Positions 19,501-28,756 of a stretch of 64,000 nucleotides of DNA are shown piece by piece. Numbering within the stretch: the stretch's first letter is position 1; each line of letters begins with the position of its first letter. Under the pieces are notes generated by a model. That model worked only from the letters and a program-made list of their open reading frames with translations. It did no database searches and was not told the DNA's origin. The position numbers and the translations under genes were made by a program. Origin of the DNA: Azolla caroliniana (Eukaryota; Polypodiophyta); the NCBI GenBank assembly GCA_043228905.1, contig JBHGNT010000022.1:2728001-2792000 (forward strand), written 5' to 3'.

Positions 19501-22445
19501 AGCCGGTTCACATCGCCAAAGAAATGAAGCCGGAAGATAAAGCGGCGATGATCAAACTGCTTACGGAGTTTCGCGACGTATTCGCCTGGTCATACGAAGA
19601 CATGCGAGGGCTGGACCCTCAATTATATCAGCATCAAATCCACTTAGGCAAGGACGCGAAACCAGTGGCGCAACGACGATACCGAATGAACCCCAACTAC
19701 GCCGCCAAAGTAAAAGAGGAAATCGACAAACTCCTAAGAGTGGGCTTCATCCGGCCGGTAAAGAAAGCGACGTGGCTGAGCCCCATCGTCGTCGTCCCCA
19801 AGAAAAACGGTAAAATCCGTGTGTGTGTTGATTACAGGAAACTAAATGCCGCCACAATTACGGATGCATTCCCTCTTCCGTTCACGGACGGAGTACTGGA
19901 TGCCGTCGCCGGTCATGAAGTTTATAGCTTTTTAGACGGGTTCAGCGGGTACAATCAAATCCGGATGCACCCGGACGACCAGGAAAAGACAGCGTTCGTC
20001 ACCGAATGGGGGGTGTTTGTGGCCGAAGTCATGATGTTCGGTCTAAAAACGGCACCAGCAACGTTCCAGCGAATCATCATGGAGATCTTCGGCGAATACA
20101 TTCCTGCCTTCATGCAAGTTTTCCTGGATGATTTTGCAGTCTATAGCCGGGGAAAAGACCATTTGCAGCACCTACGGTTATGCCTTGAAAAGTGCAGGTT
20201 ATACCGGCTAAGCTTAAACCCAGCAAAATGCATCTTTGGGGTTTCAAGTGGAATATTGCTGGGACACATCGTAAGTAAGGAGGGCATTGCGGTCGACCCG
20301 GACAAAGTAAACGCCATACTAGGGGCACCGGCACCGAAAACAGCCAAAGCACTAAGCCGATTCTTAGGACAAATCCGGTGGCACAGCCGGATGCTCCGTC
20401 ACTTGGCTGATTTGGCTACACCACTACACACCGCGGTACATCGGACACCGTTCCAATGGACGGATACGGAGGATAAGGCATACAATGCCCTGAAGGTACT
20501 TTTATCGCAAGCACCCGTCGTGCAGCCTCCGGATTGGAGCAAGGAATTTCACGTGTTCGTGGACGCGTCCGACATCGCTATTGGCAGCGCCTTAATGCAG
20601 CTTACGGAGCCCAAATGGTACCGGCCGGTATATTACGCCAGCCGGAAGCTGTCCCAAGCGGAGAAGAACTATTCAACGACGGAACGGGAGGCCCTCGGCA
20701 TGATCTACAGTGTCACAAAGTTTCGTCACTACCTATTGGGAAGGAAGTTCTCCTTCCATGTGGATCACTCGGCGCTCCTCTACTTAGTTTCCAAGGCGTC
20801 CCTGACCGGTAAGTTGGCCCGTTGGACCTTGCTGTTGCAGGAGTTCGAATTCGAGATTTTCCACCGGCCCGGTATCCAGCATGCCGTAGCAGACTACCTG
20901 AGCCGGTTAGAGTCCGGAGAACCAGGCGACGGAGTAGCGGATGAATTTCCGGACGCGGAGTTATTCCGTATCACCCCGGAAACGGCAGCGGACGACACGG
21001 TGGCATCAGAAGATAAATGGCTGACAAACATGCACCAGTTCCTAAGCACGGGCCTGCCACCGGAGGAAATGAACCGGGACGAGAGGAAACGACTGGCGGT
21101 GCAGAGCCGCAATTTCTGTCTGTTACGGGACACTCTCTACCACAAAGGAGCAGATGGAATATGGAGACGGGCAGTCCGTAGTGACGAGAAAGAAGTAATC
21201 TTACGGGAAGCACACTGTGGGGTTGCCGGAGGACACTATGCCGGGGATGCGACGGCGAGGAAGGTATGGCAGAGTGGCTTATGGTGGCCTACGACGCTAA
21301 AAGATGCCGTCAAGTATGCTAAGGAATGTGACCTATGCCAACGAATGGGCCAGCCTACGGAGCAAGCACGGATGCCACACCAACCGGTACTTCCACTAGA
21401 GCCATTCCAGAAGTGGGGGTTGGATTTTGTCGGACCGTTCAAGCCACCGGCAATGAGAACGGGTAATCGTTATGTCATCGTGGCAACGGATTATTGCACA
21501 AAATGGGTGGAAGCTAAGGCCCTGAGAGACAACACCGCGTCATCCACAGCAAAATTCCTGTACGAAAACATTTGGTGCCGATATGGATGTCCGATTGAAC
21601 TGATCAGCGACCAAGGAGGGCATTTCCTCGGCCAGGTAGTGGAAAGCTTAACAACGTTCTATGCCGTGGTGCATAAAAGAAGCACACCGTACTACCCACA
21701 GGCGAACGGGTTGGCGGAATCCACCAACAAAACGCTGCAGAACATTCTCCGCAAAATCGTCAACGAAAACCGGACGGACTGGGATACAAAGCTCAATAGC
21801 GCGCTATGGGCGTACAGAACGGCATACAAAACAAGTATCCGGACAACACCGTTCCGGTTAGCATTCGGCTTGGAAGCGGTCATGCCGGTCGAGTTCCAGG
21901 TACCAAGCTTACGGATCCAACTACGGGAACGGCTGAATGAAAAGAAGTCGGAGGAAATGCGGCTAGCAGCACTATGCGAACTGGAGGAGCAACGGCTGGC
22001 CAGCATCCTCCACATGGAACTGGAGCAACGACGACGGAAAGCGTTCGTTGACCGTCACCGAAAAGGTAACGAAAAGATGTTCGAAATCGGAAAGCCGGTT
22101 CTAGTCTTCCAAACGAGGATGGGCAAAATGCCGGGTAAACTCCGGTTCAGATGGACAGGCCCGTATTGGCTGACACGGGAATACAACGGGTCCTATCAGA
22201 TAGGGACACTTGCCGGTGAAGTACTAGGCAAGTGGGTAAACGGATTTCGACTAAAACCCTATAAAGGACCGATGCCAAAGAACCCGTTTATGCAGCTCAC
22301 CGGCACTACACCAGGAACCTGTCCGGGATCGGTACGGATCGATCCGGAAGAAAGAGACGACGGGGAACCCGTAGCAGAGACAAAGGAAGACACGGCAACC
22401 CGTAAGGAAAACGGTCAGGGTCCGAAGGGACCTACGGATGTGTAA
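16581..22445 (+). CDS. Gypsy-3 gag-pol polyprotein (1954 aa)
   Basis: A single open frame encodes all functions needed for copying. An acidic Pro/Glu-rich N-terminus (residues 1-205) precedes a Retrotrans_gag capsid (about 208-376, from MPFQYSKYRDDPDAEAHVDD). Three CCHC zinc knuckles follow at about 401, 420 and 594 (CTICLNAGHSAVEC, CVICQSKSHTTDRC, CYYCRQEGHYSNQC). The protease is at about 762 and reads VIDGGSGVNVIS, keeping the catalytic Asp but with G for the usual S. RT has FLDDF at 1181-1185. RNase H begins at about 1325 (FVDASDIAIGSAL). Integrase has an H2C2 finger at 1544-1592 and core residues in LDFVGPF, ISDQGGHF and NGLAESTNK. The ATG at 16581 lies 51 bp after the 5' LTR. No break is visible, so the protein may be functional. 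Confidence 0.95.
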   Translation: MTRPTHDLVTDRARRIAERQRRRETFQQAAQEIRSDRSFSNEIRRVAEESLRLRQTRNQDDGSSLSSLRETERLLEALASGENEAEAFSAYESDSEGGYSVHTNYRSSNDTPGGPEDDGSDTVPTPEPEPLNQGYPEPHTEAVNPPTPEVEEAKPPTPTKGPAKVPEEEPEKEPEKGPAKEPEVEPENVPEKYQQTPLNRSLILDDDMPFQYSKYRDDPDAEAHVDDFEQTWEANHTSQRMTPEEEERSKIAEFGVTLEGPATRWRRSQDPATITTFAELKAKFLHFFHKEVDQTTMVGLFYTIRQEAGESIPQFVIRFQRMHSQLARAPPEEELRTIFLNALREPLRTVCTVIDFRGCTIDQVIDRVREMEKTSSWLTLGTLQRALPTEEDLRFRQAIQCTICLNAGHSAVECTMRTQCVICQSKSHTTDRCEYNLLNRQAPPVRRIEPRSSRDEDDDRWQRGNRYPPAQDVRYGDRQENDGRYGNRRDNYDRYERSDRYREPNRRHEQYDRDHSPSYRRHQEDYGRFYDPPRPDYRNKNKNNKKRNFKKGGHPRDPEHGTPRSQPAQNAPLATGPTPATSNAESSNTRKEYCYYCRQEGHYSNQCPVKSYEKRPAVNMVVPEVADLQQVTTRSRGMAKEWETQEAIRKQATEWVKEANEKNVADAERQKANSIGSAGGSHPENETWQALQECQITLPLGRLLQLVPRFTEGLKTGMSDGIAPPAPVLFSNPEEGPTVVDTSSPVITAIVKGHELPGTVIDGGSGVNVISLRTCDALGIHEWEPCPFWLRMADTSSVRPTGLIRKLEVTIGGHTFHISAVVLQLQAQGAYPLLLGRPWLKTAHIKQNWRKNMITFRRGKAKVRVPTQPRTSNGKECTPLYAECVNMLEGLADDEEAQYLEEHPKIVPLFEIDVAEAVAAYLPQRDDTEAEPDKDAIRELRQAQEALEREMAVSQRVKASQLDEVNLGSKDESKPVHIAKEMKPEDKAAMIKLLTEFRDVFAWSYEDMRGLDPQLYQHQIHLGKDAKPVAQRRYRMNPNYAAKVKEEIDKLLRVGFIRPVKKATWLSPIVVVPKKNGKIRVCVDYRKLNAATITDAFPLPFTDGVLDAVAGHEVYSFLDGFSGYNQIRMHPDDQEKTAFVTEWGVFVAEVMMFGLKTAPATFQRIIMEIFGEYIPAFMQVFLDDFAVYSRGKDHLQHLRLCLEKCRLYRLSLNPAKCIFGVSSGILLGHIVSKEGIAVDPDKVNAILGAPAPKTAKALSRFLGQIRWHSRMLRHLADLATPLHTAVHRTPFQWTDTEDKAYNALKVLLSQAPVVQPPDWSKEFHVFVDASDIAIGSALMQLTEPKWYRPVYYASRKLSQAEKNYSTTEREALGMIYSVTKFRHYLLGRKFSFHVDHSALLYLVSKASLTGKLARWTLLLQEFEFEIFHRPGIQHAVADYLSRLESGEPGDGVADEFPDAELFRITPETAADDTVASEDKWLTNMHQFLSTGLPPEEMNRDERKRLAVQSRNFCLLRDTLYHKGADGIWRRAVRSDEKEVILREAHCGVAGGHYAGDATARKVWQSGLWWPTTLKDAVKYAKECDLCQRMGQPTEQARMPHQPVLPLEPFQKWGLDFVGPFKPPAMRTGNRYVIVATDYCTKWVEAKALRDNTASSTAKFLYENIWCRYGCPIELISDQGGHFLGQVVESLTTFYAVVHKRSTPYYPQANGLAESTNKTLQNILRKIVNENRTDWDTKLNSALWAYRTAYKTSIRTTPFRLAFGLEAVMPVEFQVPSLRIQLRERLNEKKSEEMRLAALCELEEQRLASILHMELEQRRRKAFVDRHRKGNEKMFEIGKPVLVFQTRMGKMPGKLRFRWTGPYWLTREYNGSYQIGTLAGEVLGKWVNGFRLKPYKGPMPKNPFMQLTGTTPGTCPGSVRIDPEERDDGEPVAETKEDTATRKENGQGPKGPTDV

Positions 22446-22470
22446 GGTCACACACCGTCATTAAAGATTG

Positions 22471-22508
<38 letters not shown>
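22471..22508 (+). repeat. Pure A tract (A38) between pol and ORF2 of Gypsy-3
   Basis: Thirty-eight uninterrupted A residues are flanked by imperfect direct copies, TCATTAAAGATTG on the left and TCATTAAAAATCG on the right. The length may be inflated by sequencing slippage. Confidence 0.95.
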
Positions 22509-22509
<1 letters not shown>

Positions 22510-22537
22510 ATCATTAAAAATCGAGGTATGAACGGGT

Positions 22538-25516
22538 GTGAAAGCGAGGCGCGAAAAGGTACGTAGTGGGCATTTAAGAGACGCCACGCTACTTAATACT
22601 AAATTGGTACACGACGTGTGCATGCTCGAAAAAGGCGCCAAAACGCACAAAGAAGAAGCAGAACGCATGGAGACCTTTTCATTTCGAGAGCCAAGAAGCA
22701 CAGAAGCACCAAGACAGTGGAAGCTGAACAAACGCGAACCTGCACGCAGAGAACCCCCGCGCTCAGAACGTTCTCTCTCTCGCTCTCACTCTCATCACCA
22801 CTCTACCTCGCCATCTTCCCTCGACCTTGAAGCAGACATGGAACCACAAACGCTGTCGGAAGCGGCCAGGAAATGGTTCAGGCAAAACGGACTGGAGGGG
22901 TTCTTGGCCATCATGGAGGCACCGCCGCACAGAGAAGCAGACCGGGTCATCAAGGAGCTCGCCACAGAGGTCATCACCGAGGAAGCGATCCGCGCGCTAA
23001 CAGGCCTTCCGGAGGGAGGAATCTTTCAGATCGATAACCCAACCTCGGAGCAACTCACCCGATATTTCGGTGAGTACTCGGTTGCCGGCAAAGGCTATCG
23101 GACGCAGGGCGGCGAAGATCCGCTATTCAGGGAGATAGCTCGAGTGCTGCATGAGTACGGTCACGTGTACCCCCGACCCCCTGTCATGCCAAAAAATCGG
23201 GCAGGGATGATCATAGCCACATATGAAGGGGTCAAGGTGGACTGGCCGGTGTTGATTGCAGACGGGTTGTGCATGGCAATCGACATGGTACGAGGGAAGG
23301 ACGGCAAGGAGGGCCGGAAGCTGTGGCACGCCGTAGCTCAATGGATAACATTGCTCGTGCCGCCGGTCGAGACCGTCCAGCCAAAGAAGCGGCCAAGAGT
23401 ATCGGAAGGAAGCACCTCGAAGCCGGCGTCCAAACGACAGCAGCTGCTGGCGTCGAAGGCGACGAAAGGGAAGAAAAGGGCCCCAGAACCGGAGGAGGTG
23501 TCACCGGTCCGACCCGTCAAAATAACCTTACGGAGACCAGGACAGAAGGAACCGGAACCCTTGACGGCACAGAAACATGCCGTGACACAGGAAGAGGAAA
23601 CGGAGGAGCCAGAAGAGCACCTCCAACGACGGTCAAGAAGTAGGACCGCCGAGGCAGGAGGGGAGCGGTCGTACCCGCGAGAGGCAGAGACGCCCCCAAC
23701 TCAACCTGAGCAAACCACAAGGGAAGAACCGGAACCGGTACGTAGGGAACCGGTCTTGTCGACTTCTATAGAAGAAGTCAGTCCAACGGCTCCGGAGACG
23801 GCGAGAACCGGAACTCAACAGCCGGCGAGCCCAGCCAGAGCACACGGCGGCCAAGGAGTAGAACCAGAACGGCATATGCAGGCAATCAGGCCAGACAATT
23901 CCACGGTGAATGAGGCAACTCGACCAGTACAGCAACAGGGCACCAGTAGCATGTGGCTACGGTGGGTAGGCGAGCAAATCGCCGGAGTGGTCGAGTATAT
24001 AGAGGCGGAAGAGAGAACGCACCAGGAACGGTTGCTCGTCACAACCGTAGATCTAGAGACGGCCCGGTCCAGAATCCGGAGCCTTGAAGAAGACTTGGAC
24101 AGGGTCACAAGGGAAACACAAGTCCAAGCACCGGTGACTCCGGGCAATGTACAGAATAAAGTATCAAATCAACCTGTACATAGCAATAAGACCCCGGCAA
24201 CGGAAACCGTTCCGGAGAGAAATGCGGCACAAGCCCAAGAGCTTGCGGATTTAAAGGATGAGCTTGCTGCCCAAGAAGCGCTGAGGAGCCGCGAAAGAGA
24301 ACTGAAGACGGCAGCGGAGGCAGAACTCAGAAAGACTGCTGAGAATCTACGCCGGGCCGAGGAGAGCTTACGGAAAGGCCACCAAGCGTACGACCGGCTC
24401 AAGGAGGAGAAGGAGAAAATGCTGCAAGAGAAGGAGAGACTCCGGAGGAACGCCGAAACAGAAGTAGAGCGCCTGAAAGAGGAACTCCGGCAGGTAAAGG
24501 ACCGGGAGGACCGGAACCATCGCCAGATCAACGGCAAGCTCAAACTAAAAACAGAGGAATTTGAGAACTTGCACCGGGAGCATAAACGGTTGCAAACGGA
24601 GCACAAGGAACGGATGGATGAGCTCCGGCAAGCAGTTGATCGGACCGCAACCGCATTCGCCAAGGAACAAGCGGAAAACAGAAGACGGTTGGAAGAGGCG
24701 GAGAAGGTTCGGACAGAGCTCCTCAGGCAACAACAGGCGGAAAAAGAAAGAGCGGCGGAGGTACTGCAGAGGCTGCAAACGACATATCAAGGGCAGCTGA
24801 CGCGCTACCGAGAGCAGGCGGAGGATACGTCAAATCTCATCAAGCAGCTGAAGGAGGAGCGACAAGTGGTGGAAAGCAGAGCACAAATGGGAGCAAGTCG
24901 CATCCAGGATATCATGCGGGCCTGGTTGAACCAGACCAAGAGCTTGATCGACAACGGCTCCGTCAAATGGTGGACCAAGTGGGCCACGGACGCGGCGGAA
25001 CTCCAATTGCTCCGGGCTGACGTAGAGAACCGGCGAAAGGAGGGAGATGATTGCTATATGCTGACTTCCGAGGACTTCACCGGCATAAGAGATGAGCTTG
25101 CCGAAGACTTTCAAGCCTTGGCAGAGGACCAACTAGAGCAAGTCCGGCAACTTGTAGCTCAGCTGGACGACGACAGGCTGGAGGCGCAGATCCAGTTTGA
25201 AAGCTACGAGAGGTCCCGGATCCGGGGAGAGAAAGAACGAGAACCAGTTACGGTCAACCTCAGTGATGAGGAACCGTTACTGGAAGAAGACCGGACCGGA
25301 AGCAGTCAATCGGAGATGCCGGAGCCAGAGAGACAAACGGAGCAGCCGGAGTCAGCGAAACAAACGGAGCAGCAGCAACAAGCAGAGCAGCCGGAGCAGC
25401 CTCAGTCCCAACCGCAACCACAGCAGCAGCAGCAAGCACAGCCGCAACAACCACAACCGAAAGAACAAGCGGAAATTCTTGAACCAAGTATTTTGGACAA
25501 TTCGGGTGAACAATGA
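22538..25516 (+). CDS. Gypsy-3 ORF2, uncharacterised coiled-coil protein (up to 992 aa)
   Basis: This long sense ORF follows pol and ends 52 bp before the 3' LTR. The open frame begins with GTG at 22538; in-frame ATGs are at 22622, 22667 and 22838, and 22838 (MEPQTLSEAARKWFRQNGL) starts the first folded-looking part. Residues about 101-280 look globular (ITEEAIRALTGLPEGGIFQI, VLHEYGHVYPRPPV). A Pro/Glu/Arg-rich linker follows. About 540-830 is a strongly heptad-like Glu/Lys/Arg/Leu coiled coil, and the C-terminus is Gln/Pro-rich. I do not recognise the family. The TGLP segment recalls plant transposon-associated hypothetical proteins, from memory only. No transmembrane segment suggestive of an env protein is seen. 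The absence of stops over almost 3 kb argues that the protein is maintained. Confidence 0.8.
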   Translation: MKARREKVRSGHLRDATLLNTKLVHDVCMLEKGAKTHKEEAERMETFSFREPRSTEAPRQWKLNKREPARREPPRSERSLSRSHSHHHSTSPSSLDLEADMEPQTLSEAARKWFRQNGLEGFLAIMEAPPHREADRVIKELATEVITEEAIRALTGLPEGGIFQIDNPTSEQLTRYFGEYSVAGKGYRTQGGEDPLFREIARVLHEYGHVYPRPPVMPKNRAGMIIATYEGVKVDWPVLIADGLCMAIDMVRGKDGKEGRKLWHAVAQWITLLVPPVETVQPKKRPRVSEGSTSKPASKRQQLLASKATKGKKRAPEPEEVSPVRPVKITLRRPGQKEPEPLTAQKHAVTQEEETEEPEEHLQRRSRSRTAEAGGERSYPREAETPPTQPEQTTREEPEPVRREPVLSTSIEEVSPTAPETARTGTQQPASPARAHGGQGVEPERHMQAIRPDNSTVNEATRPVQQQGTSSMWLRWVGEQIAGVVEYIEAEERTHQERLLVTTVDLETARSRIRSLEEDLDRVTRETQVQAPVTPGNVQNKVSNQPVHSNKTPATETVPERNAAQAQELADLKDELAAQEALRSRERELKTAAEAELRKTAENLRRAEESLRKGHQAYDRLKEEKEKMLQEKERLRRNAETEVERLKEELRQVKDREDRNHRQINGKLKLKTEEFENLHREHKRLQTEHKERMDELRQAVDRTATAFAKEQAENRRRLEEAEKVRTELLRQQQAEKERAAEVLQRLQTTYQGQLTRYREQAEDTSNLIKQLKEERQVVESRAQMGASRIQDIMRAWLNQTKSLIDNGSVKWWTKWATDAAELQLLRADVENRRKEGDDCYMLTSEDFTGIRDELAEDFQALAEDQLEQVRQLVAQLDDDRLEAQIQFESYERSRIRGEKEREPVTVNLSDEEPLLEEDRTGSSQSEMPEPERQTEQPESAKQTEQQQQAEQPEQPQSQPQPQQQQQAQPQQPQPKEQAEILEPSILDNSGEQ

Positions 25517-25568
25517 AGGGGCCGAGAAGGGTTCGACGTACAAGGTACTGTCCCACGGGCGTGCCATG

Positions 25569-25979
25569 TGTTACCGGCCGGCAAGGAGTCCAAAATACGG
25601 AATTAATTATATATGGTTGTAAATGAGGATAGTGTGGACGGACGGACTGGAAACGGTATGCCGTTCCAGATCCGGACGGATCCCGAATAGGTGCGAGGGG
25701 CACCGTTTTGTACTACGGGCCGGAAACCTATTTAAAGGCCCGGACCCTATTGTAATGACAGCGGATAATTAATAGAGCTTATGATGTTTGTACTTCTGTC
25801 TTGATTTCCGTTCTGTAATCACTGTTATATCTTACGCGTGTAATTAACCAAGCAATCTAATCGTGTAACCTACGTAAGTCGGTGTAATCGTTGAATCTTA
25901 ATCCTATGCCGTAATCACCCTTTGGTGAAGTGTCTCCGTGACACCTTGTGTTAAGCCTTGTCCGGCTAAGCGAATAACA
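25569..25979 (+). repeat. 3' LTR of Gypsy-3
   Basis: It matches 16119-16529 with no difference that I can see. The expected polypurine tract is not adjacent: the bases just before are GGGCGTGCCATG, and the nearest purine-rich run (AAGGGGCCGAGAAGGG) is about 40 bp upstream. Confidence 0.95.
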
Positions 25980-25984
25980 ATCTT

Positions 25985-27332
25985 TAAGTCGCCTTGGAGT
26001 CGCCCACGCCTGAATGACAGAGACCTTCTTCATATCCATGGTGATGCCAGTGGGCGAGATGATGTAGCCCAGAAATTCGATCGAGGTACGGTCGAACTCG
26101 CATTTCTCGCCTTTGGCATAAAGGCCATGCTCGCGAAGTTTGGCCAGAACTAATCGGACTTGGCGAGTGTGCTCCTCCATGTTTGGCGAGAAAATGAGAA
26201 TATCATCGAGGTAAATGACAACAAAAAGATCAAGATATTCCCGGAAAATATCGTTCATCATATGTTGAAAAACTGCGGGAGCGTTAGTAAGACCAAAAGG
26301 CATTACCTTGTATTCGAAATGCCCATACCGTGTTCGAAATGCGGTTTTCCATTCATCCCCCGGCTTGATGCGTACTAGATTGTACGCGCCACGCAGATCA
26401 ACTTTTGAGAAGACACGCGCAACTCGGAGCCGATCAAGGAGTTCGGGGATCAGAGGTAGCGGATAGCGGTTGCGCACAGTGAGTTTGTTGAGACCTCGGT
26501 AGTCGACGCATAACCGTAGAGAGCCGTCCTTTTTCTTCACAAATAAAATGGGGGCCCCGGCTGGTGACTTAGAAGGTTGAATAAAGCCTTTCGTGAGGTT
26601 CTCATCAAGATACACACGAAGGGCCTTCAACTCTGGTGCAGACAACGCATATAGAGGACCAAAGGGTGGACACGCACCTTCTTGAAGATCAATCGGACAG
26701 TCGTAGAGTCGGTGTTCAGGCAACCGATCAGCATTACATTTTTCAAATACGTCGGAGAAGTGTTGGTATTTTTCGGGAATAACATGGAGTGTGTTAGAAA
26801 TGGCGCCACAAACGAACCCATCCTGGACGGATGATGGGGTAGTCAATTCGGAGTCGACCGTCTCCGAAGGATAGGAAACTGAATTTACCTTCATACTTTT
26901 GCACGAGCATCTTGGCTTGCTAAATGTGATCGAGCGGTTGCACCAATCTACTATTGGATTGTGCGCCTCCAACCACGTTAGTCCTAAGACGATCGGATGT
27001 CGAGGAGATGCGATGAGGTAAAAGGTGAGCTCCTCTTGGTGTGAGCCCACCCGAAGCCCTAATGGGATTGTAGCTTGAGTAATTGCACCTGACGAGAGGA
27101 CGCACCCGTCGATGGCTTCAACTGGAATGGGTTTTGAGAGGCCAACGACAGGTACGCCATGTGCTTGGGCAAACGCGACGTCGATGAAGCAAGAAGATGC
27201 CCCAGAATCAAGTAAAGCAACAGACTGAATGGAACTAGAGTTAAACGAAAGCCATACCTCCAATGTGAAATTGCCTGATGGTCCGGCAATGGAACCAAGA
27301 GAATGTGGGCGACGGGAGATGTCCAGTTGCAT
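25985..27332 (-). CDS. Gypsy-2 protease and RT (5' part of pol)
   Basis: The frame starts at ATG 27332, six bases past the gag stop and in a different frame, so expression probably needs a frameshift or restart. The protease has LLDSGASSCFID at about residue 41. RT has KKKDGSLRLCVDYRGLNKLT, FSKVDLRGAYNLVRI, MPFGLTNAPAVFQ and the catalytic VIYLDDILIF. The frame runs undisturbed to the Gypsy-3 insertion; codons beyond 25979 are LTR sequence. Confidence 0.9.
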
Positions 27333-27337
27333 GGCTC

Positions 27338-28354
27338 CTACTGCAACCGAACGATGTCGTTTTCCGGATGTTGGGGTCCGTTAGCTCGATGGAATTGTGG
27401 GCGAGTACTCCTAGGACAATGGTGAACGACATGACCGGAGGCGCCACAATACATGCACAAGCCATTAGCCCGCCGAAATTGTCGTTCAGCATCAGTCAAT
27501 GGCCGAAATCGGGCTTGATCAATTTCCATGGGGACAGGAGCATCTGCCGAAGTAGGCGAGTGTGAGGATGCTTGGGGTTGTATGACCGGGGCATGGCGTG
27601 GAAGTGAATGAGGTGGAACCCAAGTCCGGCGCTCTTCTTGGCGAAATTCGAAAAGACGATTGTCACAATGGACTGCTTGTGAAATCGCTTGGGATAACGA
27701 GGTGGGCTCCGGAAAGTTTAAGAGAAGATTCTTGACATTGCTTCGAAGACCGCGCCGAAAGTGATCAACTAAAGCTTGATCATCCCAATTGACGTCGCAT
27801 GCTAGTTGTCGAAATTCGGAAGCATAGACCGAAGCTGCACGTGAACCTTGTTCGAGTGCATAAATCTTGTTAAGAGCTGTACGTCGTCGGTCCGTCTCTC
27901 CAAATGTGGCCTCTAACTCGGCGAGGAAGGCGGGAAAGTCCTCCAATAAAGGTGATGAGGTTTCTACCAATGGTGCAAACCAAGCTTGGGCCGGACCGGA
28001 GAGAAGGGTGCCCACAAGACCGACTTGTCGAAGACCATCTCCATAACGTTGAGGTTGTAGCCGAATGATAAGTCGAACTTGGTTGATGAACCCTCGGAAA
28101 CGCGACCTCGTTCCATCAAATTTTTCTGGGAGGCTAACCTTAGGCTCAAGAAACTGTGACGGAGCTAGGCTAGATGTTGGTAGAAGATCGGGCTCTAGGC
28201 TAGGTTGTTGTGGGAGACTAGGGTTCGGGGGTTGTGAGGATAAGGAGGTACCGACTTGAAGTTCTTGTAAAGAATTTTGAAGAGCTTCATTTTCAAGCTG
28301 TAGTTGTCGTAAGGCTACCATTATTTGGCCTAACTCACTAGTTGAGTCGGACAT
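27338..28354 (-). CDS. Gypsy-2 gag
   Basis: This 338-aa capsid and nucleocapsid precursor starts about 50 bp after the 5' LTR. Residues 1-30 suggest a short coiled coil. The capsid domain (about 75-230) includes SLPEKFDGTRSRFRGFINQV and LSGPAQAWFAPLVE. A CCHC knuckle lies near the C-terminus (CMYCGASGHVVHHC). No internal stop. Its size and layout match plant chromovirus gags. Confidence 0.9.
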   Translation of the reverse strand: MSDSTSELGQIMVALRQLQLENEALQNSLQELQVGTSLSSQPPNPSLPQQPSLEPDLLPTSSLAPSQFLEPKVSLPEKFDGTRSRFRGFINQVRLIIRLQPQRYGDGLRQVGLVGTLLSGPAQAWFAPLVETSSPLLEDFPAFLAELEATFGETDRRRTALNKIYALEQGSRAASVYASEFRQLACDVNWDDQALVDHFRRGLRSNVKNLLLNFPEPTSLSQAISQAVHCDNRLFEFRQEERRTWVPPHSLPRHAPVIQPQASSHSPTSADAPVPMEIDQARFRPLTDAERQFRRANGLCMYCGASGHVVHHCPRSTRPQFHRANGPQHPENDIVRLQ

Positions 28355-28403
28355 AGCTATGGCTTATGAGAGGGAGAGCTATGAGGATGGAAGGTGAACA
28401 AAC

Positions 28404-28756
28404 TGTCACGGATCATAAACTCAAGAGACAACCAAGAAGATAACCAAATGGACAAGAAAGAAGATAGTACTAAAGGAAAGACTCCATAACTGGTGTTGTT
28501 CACCTTGAATTCCTTCAAGGTGAACTCCTCTATTTATACTACATGGCATGCACACTTGTTGCACGCATGTGAATCTACAATAGAGCATGTAGGTATGCAT
28601 GCATGTGCCAAGTGTAAATACTACAAGGGAGCAACTATGCACATGATGCTAGCAAAATAATAAGGACCAATTACATACATAACTAGTACTAGATATCTTG
28701 GTTAACTCATTATAGTAGATTATAACATGGTCGTGTCAAGAGTTCGAATCTTGACA
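28404..28756 (-). repeat. 5' LTR of Gypsy-2
   Basis: It appears identical to 13602-13954 and is followed by the target copy gcgga (28757-28761). The promoter TATA box is at 28531-28538 on the minus strand. The sequence after the LTR (GTTTGTTCACCTTCC on the minus strand) does not show the common TGG start of a primer site. Confidence 0.95.

Larger units (their letters stand above)
16119..25979 (+). mobile_element. Gypsy-3, structurally intact and very recent (innermost level)
   Basis: LTRs of 411 bp at 16119-16529 and 25569-25979 show no difference by eye, and the target duplication atctt flanks them (16114-16118 and 25980-25984). The element is 9861 bp. It carries an uninterrupted gag-pol frame (16581-22445), a pure A tract, and a second long sense ORF (22538-25516). 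Pol order is protease-RT-RNase H-integrase with no chromodomain, which fits the non-chromovirus Gypsy group (Tat/Athila type). The lineage within that group is inference. Confidence 0.95.
13602..28756 (-). mobile_element. Gypsy-2 chromovirus, recent (middle level of the nest)
   Basis: LTRs of 353 bp at 13602-13954 and 28404-28756 appear identical by eye, and the element is flanked by gcgga. On the minus strand the order is 5' LTR, gag (28354-27338), protease-RT (27332-25985), the Gypsy-3 insertion, RNase H-integrase-chromodomain (16118-13918), a polypurine tract and the 3' LTR. The pol frame is continuous if the insert and one atctt copy are disregarded. The element was therefore probably intact when Gypsy-3 landed in it. 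Confidence 0.95.
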
